A DNA stretch of 64,000 nucleotides from DTCV01 sp964641155 (lineage in GTDB: Archaea; Thermoproteota; Thermoprotei_A; Sulfolobales; NBVN01). Below the pieces are notes generated by a model, which saw only the letters and a list, made by a program, of their open reading frames with translations, ran no database searches and had not been told where the DNA came from. Positions 17,362 through 26,577 of the stretch are shown here, in pieces; position 1 is the first letter of the stretch; the number at the start of each line of letters is the position of its first letter. The position numbers and the translations under genes were made by a program. The stretch lies in contig CAZXJO010000001.1 of the NCBI GenBank assembly GCA_964641155.1, forward strand, positions 1 to 64,000, written 5' to 3'.

Positions 17362-17940
17362 GTGTTAAGCATCGATAACCCTAATAAAGTTAAGCACGTA
17401 TTCCTATGTGTTACGGGGATGCCCGGCTCCGGCAAATCCTTAGTGGCAAGCAGTATTAGAGAGCTGGCTGATGTGACCGTCTCCATGGGTGACGTGATTA
17501 GGCGTGAAGCGGTGAGGAGAGGGATCCCACCAACATCTGAGGCGCTCATGGAGCTCGCCAAGGATGTCCGAAGGAAATACGGTTCGGACTTCGTTGCAAG
17601 GGAAGTCATCAAGGAAGTCATTGAAAAGGACGTAAAGGTAGTTGTAGTGGATGGTGTGAGGTCTTTAGATGAGGTTAACGCATTTAAGGAACATGGTGAG
17701 GTCTACCTAATAGCCGTGCATTCATCCCCTAAGACGAGGTTTTCAAGGCTGAGTAGGAGGGGGAGGGAAGGGGATCCTAAGGATTGGCATGAGTTCTTTC
17801 GAAGGGACCTAGCCGAGTTGGGACTAGGTGTAGGTTCCGTGATAGCTTTAGCTGACTTAATGGTTGTTAATGAAGGTTTAAACGTAGATGATTTAACTAG
17901 ATATGTAGTGAATAAAGTCAGGGAGCTAGTTAATCTTTGA
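17362..17940 (+). CDS. UPF0200 family, dephospho-CoA-kinase-like P-loop protein
   Basis: 192 residues from GTG 17362. The P-loop is CVTGMPGSGKSLVA, followed by VSMGDVIRREAVRRG, and VVVDGVRSLDEVNAFKEHGE as the Walker B region, matching the archaeal UPF0200 family, related to nucleotide and dephospho-CoA kinases. The open frame continues upstream to 17152 but that part lacks coding character and lies antisense to the zinc-ribbon gene, so I reject it. The next gene starts within the stop codon region (TTG overlapping TGA), indicating coupling. Confidence 0.85.
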   Translation: MLSIDNPNKVKHVFLCVTGMPGSGKSLVASSIRELADVTVSMGDVIRREAVRRGIPPTSEALMELAKDVRRKYGSDFVAREVIKEVIEKDVKVVVVDGVRSLDEVNAFKEHGEVYLIAVHSSPKTRFSRLSRRGREGDPKDWHEFFRRDLAELGLGVGSVIALADLMVVNEGLNVDDLTRYVVNKVRELVNL

Positions 17941-18377
17941 TCAAAATACGTGTTGAGACTGAGGTTAAGCCGACTGAGGACGTTGAGAAGGTTAAGAAAG
18001 CATTACTCAACTTAGTTGAGGTAAGCGAGTTAAGTACTGAAGATCTCGGAGGGGGTTACAAGCTATTAATCGGTACGTCGGATGACGTTAAGTCATTGAT
18101 AAAGTTGCACCGCCTCCTACGAATTGAGAGGATACTGGATACCGCACGTAGCTTGATGCTGAAATCACTAACAGATAACAGCTCCATAACGCTTAAGCTC
18201 CACAAGCAGTCGGCTTACGCCGGTAAGGTGTCACTGGTAACACATGATGAAGAATCACCGCTCGGACCGATAATCCTGACAATAACCTCGGATAAGATCA
18301 GGGAAGTCATTGACTGGCTGGCACCCAAGACATCTAGAGGGAAGCCCCTGTGGGAAGCCCCCATACCGAAAGTATGA
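17937..18377 (+). CDS. UPF0201 family protein
   Basis: 146 residues; a TTG start overlaps the stop of the UPF0200 gene. The sequence begins IKIRVETEVKPTEDVEKV and contains LHRLLRIERILDTARSLML and KQSAYAGKVSLV, followed by ESPLGPI, as in the archaeal UPF0201 family, whose members have an RNA-binding-like (L5-like) fold. Its pairing with the UPF0200 kinase-like gene is common in archaea. The role is unknown. It is convergent with RNase Z (5 bp between stops). Confidence 0.85.
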   Translation: MIKIRVETEVKPTEDVEKVKKALLNLVEVSELSTEDLGGGYKLLIGTSDDVKSLIKLHRLLRIERILDTARSLMLKSLTDNSSITLKLHKQSAYAGKVSLVTHDEESPLGPIILTITSDKIREVIDWLAPKTSRGKPLWEAPIPKV

Positions 18378-18382
18378 TTGGC

Positions 18383-19132
18383 TTACGGGAAGAAAACCAT
18401 TAACTCCTCAGCCAACACCGTATTGAAGAACTTAGACTTAGCCTCGCGTTCCAGCTTTACTACGTTGTCGTAACGCATGCTTATATGCGTAAGTATCAAG
18501 GTCTTAACGTTTGAGAGTGAGGCGTTTAAAGCAGCCTCAACGGATGTCGAATGCATATGTCTACGTGCCTTGTCCAAGTCAGCGTGACTATATGTTGAGT
18601 CATGGATCAGTACGTCAGCGTTTTCAGCGTTCTTGACTATCGAATCACATGGGACTGTATCGGACGTGTACACCAGTACTTTATTACGGGTTTTAAGTCT
18701 AAGGCCCAAGGTAGTCACTGAATGATTAACAGGGAACGACTCAACGGAGTACTTGCTGCAATCCACCTTAATCACCTCCCCTTCAACGAACTCACACCTG
18801 TATGCGGGAACGAAGTTAAGCATCCTCATGCTGTGTTCTAAGTATTCCTTAATGCCTGGGGGTCCGTAGATCGTCAGCTCCTTCTCGATGTTCAGTAATG
18901 ACCTGGACTCCATAAGTGGCAGGAGCCCTAACACGTGGTCGCCATGTAAGTGGGTGATGAATATTCTCCGAACCTTAGCTAGGCTTAATCCAGCTAATGT
19001 CAAATATCTCTGGGTGCCCTCACCAGCATCCAGGAGCAACACCTCATCCCCACACACTACTGCGATGGATGTGAATCCACCGAGCTCTGGTGAAGGTGCT
19101 CTACAACCCAAGAAAACTACCTTGAGGTTCAT
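18383..19132 (-). CDS. rnz: Ribonuclease Z (tRNA 3'-endonuclease)
   Basis: 249-residue metallo-beta-lactamase fold nuclease that removes tRNA 3' trailers. Motif II ITHLHGDHVLGLL (HxHxDH) is present, along with a C-terminal metal ligand motif LILTHISMRY and the Asp in VLIHDSTYSH. The short length is that of single-domain RNase Z. The start overlaps the end of the trmG10 gene by 4 bp (ATGA-type), so they are coupled. With cca and thpR nearby, this forms a tRNA-maturation neighbourhood. Confidence 0.93.
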   Translation of the reverse strand: MNLKVVFLGCRAPSPELGGFTSIAVVCGDEVLLLDAGEGTQRYLTLAGLSLAKVRRIFITHLHGDHVLGLLPLMESRSLLNIEKELTIYGPPGIKEYLEHSMRMLNFVPAYRCEFVEGEVIKVDCSKYSVESFPVNHSVTTLGLRLKTRNKVLVYTSDTVPCDSIVKNAENADVLIHDSTYSHADLDKARRHMHSTSVEAALNASLSNVKTLILTHISMRYDNVVKLEREAKSKFFNTVLAEELMVFFP

Positions 19133-20187
19133 ACTCTAACAGCCACGTATATGTTCCTAATTAAAGACCTGTGGAGCCAGTTGTAATGCTTCTCCACTAA
19201 TTTGAAGCCTGCGATGCTCAGGATATCGTCCAACTCAACGTCCTTGGATTGGGCTAAAGCTAAATAACCTCCTTTTTTAATGACATCCGCTAAGCAGTTA
19301 ACACTACATTCCATCAGCTCGTAAACGCTCTTACGTCCCCCACTCTTACTTAACCTACCGTAGGGCGGATCCGTACCCACACCATCAACGAGCCTAAACG
19401 GTAACCTACAAGCATCCGCAACAACAACTGCTGATGGATCGCAGTTGAAATGATTTAAGTTCTTCCTAGCACCTTCTACACACCTGCTATCTACGTCGGA
19501 ACCTAAGTACTTGAGCCCCATTGAACACGCCTCAATTAATAAACCTCCAACACCGCAGAAGGGGTCTAGGTAGGTTTCCCCTCTCTTCACGCTTACCCTA
19601 CTCAGATTTACTAAAACCCTAGACATGACCGACTTCATAGTCCCCGGCCTGTACGCAGGTCTGTATTTAGGGTCTTTGCTACTAAAGGTTGAGAACTTCC
19701 TCTCATAAAGTCTCTTACCTACGATAATTAAACCATCGCTGAGTACGAAGTCGATCACGGATAGAGATCCCCTCAATTCCTCAGCCTCGCTATGCTTGAT
19801 AAACTTCTTATCACGGAGTAATTCCTTAACAGCGTTTACTATGCGGTCGTAGGAAACCCAAGCGGAGTACTCCTTAATTCGTACTAAATTGACGGTGTAT
19901 CGGTCCCCGTTAACAATTACGGAACTCCAATCCACGTCCTTGACCATTTTTTCCGGGTCTACGTCAGATTCAAATACGTCCACAACCTCCCCCAGAACTC
20001 TGGTTAACGCGGACCTTGCTATGTACGTAGGCAGTTCGTCGGTTGACTCTAAGATGGTAACCATGTCTAACTGAGCTAATTCTCTATACACAATGCCCTC
20101 AGCCGAGGTTATGGCCCTTAACTCCGATGGGGGGAGCGTCCTATGCTCGCCGGACAGCACGACGTAGTATTTTTTAACCCCACTCAT
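19129..20187 (-). CDS. tRNA (guanine10-N2)-methyltransferase, Trm11/TrmG10 type
   Basis: 352 residues. The N-terminal part (1-160) fits a THUMP/ferredoxin-like region; the C-terminal methyltransferase has DPFCGVGGLLIEACSMG as the SAM motif and VDGVGTDPPYGRLS as the catalytic DPPY motif, the pattern of N2-guanine methyltransferases. The archaeal homologue makes m2G/m22G at position 10 of tRNA. The downstream RNase Z overlaps by 4 bp, and prs lies 1 bp upstream. Confidence 0.9.
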   Translation of the reverse strand: MSGVKKYYVVLSGEHRTLPPSELRAITSAEGIVYRELAQLDMVTILESTDELPTYIARSALTRVLGEVVDVFESDVDPEKMVKDVDWSSVIVNGDRYTVNLVRIKEYSAWVSYDRIVNAVKELLRDKKFIKHSEAEELRGSLSVIDFVLSDGLIIVGKRLYERKFSTFSSKDPKYRPAYRPGTMKSVMSRVLVNLSRVSVKRGETYLDPFCGVGGLLIEACSMGLKYLGSDVDSRCVEGARKNLNHFNCDPSAVVVADACRLPFRLVDGVGTDPPYGRLSKSGGRKSVYELMECSVNCLADVIKKGGYLALAQSKDVELDDILSIAGFKLVEKHYNWLHRSLIRNIYVAVRV

Positions 20188-20188
20188 C

Positions 20189-21079
20189 TTAAATCCTGGT
20201 TAAGTTCCTTAAAGCCCCCGCAATTAGGGGGGCTACATCTATGGACTCAACCCCTTCAGGGACTGCCACAGTATTTAAGGCGTATACCTTGAAGACGTTA
20301 TTTGAGCGTAGCTTATTTAAGGCATCTCCAACGAACAAAGGATGACTGCATACCACGTACGTCCTCGAAACACCTCTTTCCTTAATGTATGATGCTATGT
20401 TGGCTATCGTCGTGCCAGTGCTAATTATATCGTCAACTATCACTGCATCCCTGCCAGCTATGTCGATTTCTAAGGCCTCATGAAATACTTCGCCTGTGGA
20501 CCTGTCCCTGTACTTCTTGAATACCACGTAATCTGCTTTAGGAATTAGTTGAGCAAGCTCTCTAGCCTTATCCGATGCTCCCTGGTCGGGGGCTATGATG
20601 ACCGGTTCCTTAACCACGTTTCTGATGGAGTCTGCGATTAAGGGGATGGGATCCAAGTTCAGAGCCTTCCCATGGAAATACTCCAGGGACTTCGCTTTGT
20701 GGATATCTACAGTGATCAAATAGTCGACGCCAACACAACCTAAGAGTTTGAGAACCGCTTTAACGCTCACAGCCTCCCCATCCAAGAACCTCCTGTCCTG
20801 TCGTGAGTAAGCCAAGTAGGGAACTACCGCAACGACCTCCTTACACCCTAAGTCCTTAGCAGTATCCACACTGAGCAACAACTCGAAGAGCTTCCTGTCT
20901 TGATTCGGGTAGAGTGTTTGGACTATTACTAGGGTTTCACCCTCCAAACCTCCGTGAAACCTGATGTACGTCTCACCATCTGGGAACGTCTTACCCTCAA
21001 CACGTATTAATCTAACTCCAAGTAACTGACTAAGCTTTAAGTCCAGCGCATTAGCCCCTGAAAGCCCCGCAGCAATCAA
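20189..21079 (-). CDS. prs: Ribose-phosphate pyrophosphokinase
   Basis: 296 residues. PRPP synthase motifs are present: KTFPDGETYIRF, the ATP-binding PYLAYSRQDRRF, the ribose-5-phosphate/PRPP loop AVIVDDIISTGTTIAN and APDQGASDKA. It makes PRPP for nucleotide and histidine synthesis. It leads the leftward group prs-trmG10-rnz with almost no spacing. Confidence 0.96.
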   Translation of the reverse strand: MIAAGLSGANALDLKLSQLLGVRLIRVEGKTFPDGETYIRFHGGLEGETLVIVQTLYPNQDRKLFELLLSVDTAKDLGCKEVVAVVPYLAYSRQDRRFLDGEAVSVKAVLKLLGCVGVDYLITVDIHKAKSLEYFHGKALNLDPIPLIADSIRNVVKEPVIIAPDQGASDKARELAQLIPKADYVVFKKYRDRSTGEVFHEALEIDIAGRDAVIVDDIISTGTTIANIASYIKERGVSRTYVVCSHPLFVGDALNKLRSNNVFKVYALNTVAVPEGVESIDVAPLIAGALRNLTRI

Positions 21080-21172
21080 CTCGCATCCTATTAAATGATG
21101 GTTGAAGAAGGAATTTAAGTTATAATATCACCCTTATTAGCTTCATAACTAAGTGCGATATAGTGAGCTGCC

Positions 21173-22246
21173 TTGATCGACCTCAAAAAGCCGTGGGTTA
21201 AGGTGGCTAGACATTGGACGTCGCTGGAGGGCGGTAAGGTACTCTGCAACCTATGTTATAAGAGGTGTCCAATAGCTAGTGGGGGGTACGGTGCCTGCGG
21301 CGTAAGGTATAACAGCCAAGGGACGCTGTACACGTTGGTTTACGGACTGTTGACAGCTGTTAACTTAGACCCCATCGAGAAGAAGCCCTTGATGCATTTC
21401 ATGCCTGGCTCATCTGTTTTATCGATATCCACCGCCGGTTGCAACTTCATGTGCATGTTTTGCCAGAACTGGACGATAAGCCAGTCTAGGAGGGAGGATA
21501 TTTACGGTGAGTACTACCCACCAGCGGAGCTGGTTAAGCTATGCAAGAAGTACGGGGCGGATGGTGTTAGTTACACATATAACGAGCCGACCATCTTCTA
21601 CGAATACATGTACGATGTAGCGAAGCTTGCCAAGGTGGAAGGAATGTTCAACACCATGGTAACTAACGGCTACATGTGTGAAGATGCCTTAACGGAGTTA
21701 TCCCCATACATGGATGCCGCAACTGTGGATTTCAAAGGCGGTGGGAATTTAAAGTTCTACAGAATGTACATGGGTGTCCCGGACCCGGAACCGATATACA
21801 ACTTTTTGGAGGTCTTGAGGGATAAAGGCATTTTCATTGAGATCACTAACCTAGTAGTACCCAAGTACGGCGATGACGAGAACGACATCAGGAGGTTAGC
21901 TAAGTGGATTAGTGAGAATCTGGGGCCTGAAACCCCTTTCCATCTACTGAGGTTCTACCCGAATTACATGATGTCGAACCTCCCACCTACGCCCATAGAT
22001 GTGCTCGAAAGACTCGCTAAGGTTACCATCGACGAAGGACTGAAGCACGTCTACTTAGGCAACGTGCCGGGGCATGATTTAGAACACACTTACTGCCCTA
22101 ACTGCGGATACCTAGTAGTAAGGAGGTATGGGTTCGACATAATCGAGTGGAGGTTGAAGGATGATAACACATGCCCCAACTGCGGGTACAAGATCAACAT
22201 CGTAGGCTCCTTTAAAGGGAGAACCCGCAGACTTAGTTGGTGGTAG
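21173..22246 (+). CDS. AmmeMemoRadiSam system radical SAM enzyme
   Basis: 357 residues from a TTG start. The radical SAM cluster motif is STAGCNFMCMFCQNWTISQ (Cys-x3-Cys-x2-Cys). An upstream cysteine set, LCNLCYKRCPIASGGYGACG, and a C-terminal zinc-ribbon pair (CPNCGYLV ... CPNCGYKIN) frame it, as in the AmrS type. The partners AMMECR1 and Memo are not in this window. The substrate is unknown. The end overlaps the possible TTG start of the GPN GTPase at 22237. Confidence 0.9.
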   Translation: MIDLKKPWVKVARHWTSLEGGKVLCNLCYKRCPIASGGYGACGVRYNSQGTLYTLVYGLLTAVNLDPIEKKPLMHFMPGSSVLSISTAGCNFMCMFCQNWTISQSRREDIYGEYYPPAELVKLCKKYGADGVSYTYNEPTIFYEYMYDVAKLAKVEGMFNTMVTNGYMCEDALTELSPYMDAATVDFKGGGNLKFYRMYMGVPDPEPIYNFLEVLRDKGIFIEITNLVVPKYGDDENDIRRLAKWISENLGPETPFHLLRFYPNYMMSNLPPTPIDVLERLAKVTIDEGLKHVYLGNVPGHDLEHTYCPNCGYLVVRRYGFDIIEWRLKDDNTCPNCGYKINIVGSFKGRTRRLSWW

Positions 22247-22248
22247 GA

Positions 22249-23025
22249 TTGTACTACGTAATCGTGATGGGCCCCGCCGGCTCAGGCAAGTCAACCTTAA
22301 CGCAAGCACTCTCGGACTGGATTGAGGACCACGAGATGTCAGTAGCTAAAGTTAACTTCGACCCGGCGGCAGATTTCACGCCCTACGACCCAGACGTGGA
22401 TGTGAGGAACTACGTAAGTGTTAAGGATGTGATGAACAAATATGGCTTGGGCCCTAACGGTGCTCTAATAGCTGCCACGGACATGTTAGTGAACTACATC
22501 TCCGACATTAAGAACGAGGTTGAATCCCTCGGCAACAACTACGTTGTAGTTGACATGCCTGGACAGTTAGAGGTGGTAGCCTTTAGGAGGGTGGGTCCAC
22601 TACTGATCAACTACCTAACCGAGGGGAGGAAGGCAGTGACTTTGTTCCTCATAGATTCGTACCTTACGTTAAGTCCCATCTCAACAATATCTATGCTACT
22701 GCTTTCGATTTCGTCCATGTTAAGAATGGGGAAACCACAGATAATAGTCCTCACCAAGACAGACCTACTTTCCTCAGAACAGGAGTTGAAGGCAATTAAG
22801 ATGTTTGATGAAGAGTACACGTGTGATGAGTTACTTAACTCTAAAGACATCATAGATGTTGAATTAGCGATGAGGCTTTGCGAGGTCGTTAGGGAATCGA
22901 TATTTGAAGTAATCCCCACGTCAGCAATCAGCGGGAGAGGCCTTGACGAGGTCTACGCTGCAATACAACGGGTTTTGGGGTATGGGGAGGATTACCTAAC
23001 AGAAGAACCTAGCGGTAAGCTCTAA
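22249..23025 (+). CDS. GPN-loop GTPase
   Basis: About 258 residues. The P-loop is VMGPAGSGKSTLTQAL, the switch carries the GPN insert (YGLGPNGALIAATD), then VVVDMPGQLEVVAF and the G4 motif VLTKTDLLS. GPN GTPases dimerise and in eukaryotes help assemble RNA polymerases; archaeal function is less clear. The TTG at 22249, after GGTGGTAGG, gives MYYVIVMGPAG; a TTG at 22237 is also possible and would overlap the radical SAM gene by 10 bp. Confidence 0.93.
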   Translation: MYYVIVMGPAGSGKSTLTQALSDWIEDHEMSVAKVNFDPAADFTPYDPDVDVRNYVSVKDVMNKYGLGPNGALIAATDMLVNYISDIKNEVESLGNNYVVVDMPGQLEVVAFRRVGPLLINYLTEGRKAVTLFLIDSYLTLSPISTISMLLLSISSMLRMGKPQIIVLTKTDLLSSEQELKAIKMFDEEYTCDELLNSKDIIDVELAMRLCEVVRESIFEVIPTSAISGRGLDEVYAAIQRVLGYGEDYLTEEPSGKL

Positions 23026-23211
23026 CACCACAGGTCGGCGGAGTCTTAAATCACTCCCTAAACATGAAGTTTGGGAAACTGATGCTATATTAGCAATTAC
23101 TTAACAATTAAGTTAAAACTATTCGGGTTTATAGTAACAAAACTTCATTAAATGGGAAACGGTTTTTTACCCCACCCTGCTTAGTATTTAGTTGGGGAGG
23201 TTTTGAGGGTC
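23026..23211 (+). promoter_or_regulatory. Promoter and operator-like region of the hdr-mvh operon
   Basis: AT-rich region before hdrC. A TATA-like GTTTATAGT is at 23127-23135. A 9-bp inverted repeat flanks it: ATGAAGTTT at 23064-23072 and AAACTTCAT at 23140-23148. The motif TGGGAAAC occurs at 23072-23079 and again at 23153-23160. CTTAA-CAA-TTAAG lies around 23099-23111. A strong site GGGGAGG lies at 23194-23200. This is the only long upstream region of the operon, so control probably acts here; the regulator is unknown. Confidence 0.5.
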
Positions 23212-23721
23212 GTGACACTAGAAGTAAGACTACTGGATAGTAAGATTCTTAGGGAAGTTAAAGAGTTGGTGAAACCCCATAGCCCTCAATACTGTTATCA
23301 ATGCGCCAAGTGCACAAGCGCGTGTACCGCTACCAAGGTAATTCCGGACTACAAACCACACCTAATTGTAGCCCTAACCAGGTTGGGACTGATTAAAAAC
23401 CTCTTAGACTCCGGCATTATATGGGCATGCACGGAGTGCTGGAAATGCAGTGAGTACTGCCCGCAGAAGGTCGCACCTGTTGAGGTGGTGATAGCTTTGA
23501 AGAACCTATCCATAGCCATGGGTTACAAACCGCCTGAGGACTTGAAAATGATGGCCAGGAATGTGGTTGAGTTAGGCTACATTTCACCGCCCATTGAGGT
23601 ACTTGGTAAGGATTTCGAGATGTACGGTAGGGACGCCTTATCATTGCCTGAGCTGGTTAAACCGTACATTCATGAGGGGACGGTCACGAATCTGAAGAAG
23701 TTGTTGGGTGGTGTCCAATGA
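23212..23721 (+). CDS. hdrC: Heterodisulfide reductase subunit C
   Basis: 169 residues. Two [4Fe-4S] motifs are visible: CYQCAKCTSACTA and CTECWKCSEYCPQ. HdrC passes electrons from HdrA to HdrB. GTG 23212 has GGGGAGG 11 nt upstream; TTG 23203 is in frame but too close to it. The hdrB start overlaps the stop by 4 bp. First gene of a six-gene operon with an [NiFe] hydrogenase. Confidence 0.93.
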   Translation: MTLEVRLLDSKILREVKELVKPHSPQYCYQCAKCTSACTATKVIPDYKPHLIVALTRLGLIKNLLDSGIIWACTECWKCSEYCPQKVAPVEVVIALKNLSIAMGYKPPEDLKMMARNVVELGYISPPIEVLGKDFEMYGRDALSLPELVKPYIHEGTVTNLKKLLGGVQ

Positions 23722-24608
23722 GTAGGTTCCTACTCTTCCTAGGATGTACCATACCAACAAGGCAGTACAGTTACGAGATATCAGTACGTAACGTCTTCCC
23801 TAAGCTGGGGGTTGAGTTAGTTGAGTTCCCGGAGGCAGGGTGCTGTGGCTTCCCTATGAAGGGGTTGAGTAAGAAGGCTTGGTACTACATGTCGGCAAGG
23901 ATCCTCTCACTAGCCTCTAAGAAGGGGTTGCCTATACTTGCGTTATGCAATGGATGTGATACCTCACTCAGGAAAGTGAAGGACTCACTTAAACACGACG
24001 ATGCATTGAGGAATGAGATCGCGGACCTCCTCAGCAAGGAGGGGATAAAACTGGACGTTAACGCTGAAATCTACCACACCTTGGAAGTGCTCCACGACTT
24101 CGTAGGTGTTGAGAAGATTAAGAGCCTAGTTAAGAGGCCCCTAAAAGGGATTAAAATAGCTTCGTATCCGGGATGCCACATGCTAAGACCTTCCGACATA
24201 CCGCGCCCTGAAGACCCCTCCGAGCCTAGGAAGTATGATGCTGTTCTCAAAGCCTTAGGTGCTGAAGTGGGTTACTACCCGGATAGAGGGGGTTGTTGCG
24301 GTGCTACAATCCTACCTTACTCTGCTAAACATGCATTACTAATAACCGCGTCTAAGATTAAGACATTTAAGGAGTATGGATTCGACGCTGCCAGCACCTC
24401 ATGTCCTTACTGCATGGAAATGATCGATGGTAAGCAGGACGCTGCACGCAGTGAGGTAGGTGATGAAAGCATCTCAATACCGGTCTTCTACCTGACACAG
24501 CTTGTCGGCCTAGCCATCGGATTAAGCCCGAAGGAGTTGGGTTTGAACTTAAATGTAAGTCCCGTTGAGTCAGTGTTGGAGAAGTTGGGGGTGAGCCTCT
24601 ATGAGTGA
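23718..24608 (+). CDS. hdrB: Heterodisulfide reductase subunit B
   Basis: 296 residues with two CCG domains: AGCCGFPMKG-like motif near residue 45 (GCCGFPMKG) and RGGCCGATILPYS near residue 193; each half also has the upstream cysteines (LFLGCTIP, SYPGCHML). In characterised complexes these cysteines hold two non-cubane iron-sulfur clusters that reduce a disulfide. The full set is present, so disulfide or a related substrate is likely reduced. Overlaps hdrA by 8 bp. Confidence 0.94.
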   Translation: MSRFLLFLGCTIPTRQYSYEISVRNVFPKLGVELVEFPEAGCCGFPMKGLSKKAWYYMSARILSLASKKGLPILALCNGCDTSLRKVKDSLKHDDALRNEIADLLSKEGIKLDVNAEIYHTLEVLHDFVGVEKIKSLVKRPLKGIKIASYPGCHMLRPSDIPRPEDPSEPRKYDAVLKALGAEVGYYPDRGGCCGATILPYSAKHALLITASKIKTFKEYGFDAASTSCPYCMEMIDGKQDAARSEVGDESISIPVFYLTQLVGLAIGLSPKELGLNLNVSPVESVLEKLGVSLYE

Positions 24609-26577
24609 TGTTAGGATAGGCGTATACGTATGTCACTGCGGTAAGAACATAGGTGGAGTCATAAACCCGTCTAAGGTTGCCGAATTTGCGAGCAAGTTGC
24701 CGAACGTGGTGGTTGCGAGAGATTACATGTACATGTGTTCGTCGCCGGGGCAATCCCTAATTGAAGAGGATATTAAGAAATACGGCCTGAACAGGGTTAT
24801 CGTAGCCGCTTGCTCGCCTAGAATGCATGAACCAACATTCCAAGGAGTCTTGAAGAGGGCTGGTTTGAATCCGTGGCTACTTCAAATGGTCAACATAAGG
24901 GAGCATGACACTTGGGTCCATGAGGATACACCGAAGGAGGCGGAGGAGAAGGCTAAGGAGTTAGTGGCTGCGGCTGTTGCCAGAGCACCTCACTTATTCG
25001 AAATATCTACTGAGAAGGCACCGGTAATTAACTCGGCAGTGGTTATTGGGGGCGGTATAGCTGGTATCAGGGCTTCTCTAGACCTGGCCAATGCAGGTGT
25101 TAAGGTATACTTAATAGAGAAGAAGCAAAGCATCGGCGGTAAGATGGCCCAGCTGGATAAGACGTTCCCGACATTGGACTGCAGCCAATGTATACTAACA
25201 CCTCTAATGGTTGAGGTTTCCAGACATCCAAACATCACCATATACGCATACTCCGAAGTAGTTGACGTTTCAGGATCTGCCGGAGATTTCAAAGTTAAGG
25301 TCAGGTTAAAGCCTACCTACGTCGACTGGAACAAGTGTACGGGATGTGGGACGTGTGTCGAGAAATGCCCTGGGAGGGCTCCCAGGGAGTTCGACGAAGG
25401 TTTGGGTACCAGGAAAGCGATATACTTCGAATTCCCGCAAGCTGTTCCTAGGAGGCCCGTAATAGATAGGGGACACTGCTTATGGTTCACTAAGGGTATC
25501 TGCAGGGTCTGCGAGAAGGTGTGCCCCGTCGGGGCAATAGACTACAATCAGGGGGAGAGGTATGTAGAACTGAACGTGGGGGTCATCATAGTTGCGATAG
25601 GATATGAATTGTACGACCTAAGCAAGTTACCGGAATACGGATACGGTAGGTTTAAGAACGTGATAAGTGGCCTACAGCTTGAGAGGCTATCATCAGCAGA
25701 CGGTCCCACGAAAGGTAGGATAGTGAGGCCTTCCGACGGCAAAGAACCTAAGACCGTAGGCATAGTCCTATGTGCCGGTTCAAGGGATGAGAAACATAAG
25801 CGCTATTGCTGTAGGTTCGGATGTGCGGCCGCTGTGAAACATGTCTACTACATCAAACACGCCATACCGGATGCTAAGGTCCTCGTGTTCTACACCGACA
25901 TAAGGGCCTTCGGTAAGGGCTATGAGGAGTTCTACCAGAAGTTCAGGGGTGAGGAAGACGTGTTCTTCATTAGGGGAAGGCCCGCGGAGATTTTCGAAGA
26001 CAAGGACGGGTCACTAATATTCGACGTTTACGACTCAAACACCGGGCAGTTGATAAACGTTAAGGCCGACCTGGTAGTCCTCGAAGGGGCTGTAGAACCT
26101 CCTAAGGATTGGGAGAGCTTGAGGAGGACTCTCAAAGTATCGTGCGATCCGGGTGGTTTCGCCTTAGAACTCCACCCGAAGTTAAGGCCGTTCGAAACAA
26201 CCTCTGACGGCATATTCCTAGCAGGTGCTATTCAGGGACCTAAGGACATCCCTGATACTGTCGCGCATGCGGCTGCTGCAGCAGCTGCTGCCATTGGATT
26301 CCTATCTAAGGGTTACGTGGAGTCCGTGCCGTACCTCTCAGTCGTTAACGAAGATCTGTGCAGCGGTTGCGGTTTATGTGCCTCAGTATGTCCGTATGAT
26401 GCAATAACTATTGAGGAGAAGGGCGGTAGGAGGGTTGCGAAAGTCAACGCAATAAGGTGCAAGGGCTGCGGCGCATGTGCTGCGACATGTCCCTCAGGTG
26501 CTATGCAGCAGAACTACTTTACCGACACTCAAGTGCTTTCGGAAGTTATTTCGTTGGCCGGAGGTGTTAAGCAGTGA
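24601..26577 (+). CDS. hdrA: Heterodisulfide reductase subunit A, flavin-bifurcating subunit
   Basis: 658 residues, full length. The N-terminal Cys segment (GVYVCHCGKNIGG) is followed by the FAD motif VVIGGGIAGIRASLDLA (about 142-158), then ferredoxin motifs CTGCGTCVEKCP and CRVCEKVCPVGA, and at the C-terminus CSGCGLCASVCPYDA and CKGCGACAATCPSGA. In methanogens HdrA bifurcates electrons from H2 to heterodisulfide and ferredoxin. All cluster motifs are intact. It overlaps hdrB by 8 bp and mvhD by 4 bp. Confidence 0.95.
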   Translation: MSDVRIGVYVCHCGKNIGGVINPSKVAEFASKLPNVVVARDYMYMCSSPGQSLIEEDIKKYGLNRVIVAACSPRMHEPTFQGVLKRAGLNPWLLQMVNIREHDTWVHEDTPKEAEEKAKELVAAAVARAPHLFEISTEKAPVINSAVVIGGGIAGIRASLDLANAGVKVYLIEKKQSIGGKMAQLDKTFPTLDCSQCILTPLMVEVSRHPNITIYAYSEVVDVSGSAGDFKVKVRLKPTYVDWNKCTGCGTCVEKCPGRAPREFDEGLGTRKAIYFEFPQAVPRRPVIDRGHCLWFTKGICRVCEKVCPVGAIDYNQGERYVELNVGVIIVAIGYELYDLSKLPEYGYGRFKNVISGLQLERLSSADGPTKGRIVRPSDGKEPKTVGIVLCAGSRDEKHKRYCCRFGCAAAVKHVYYIKHAIPDAKVLVFYTDIRAFGKGYEEFYQKFRGEEDVFFIRGRPAEIFEDKDGSLIFDVYDSNTGQLINVKADLVVLEGAVEPPKDWESLRRTLKVSCDPGGFALELHPKLRPFETTSDGIFLAGAIQGPKDIPDTVAHAAAAAAAAIGFLSKGYVESVPYLSVVNEDLCSGCGLCASVCPYDAITIEEKGGRRVAKVNAIRCKGCGACAATCPSGAMQQNYFTDTQVLSEVISLAGGVKQ

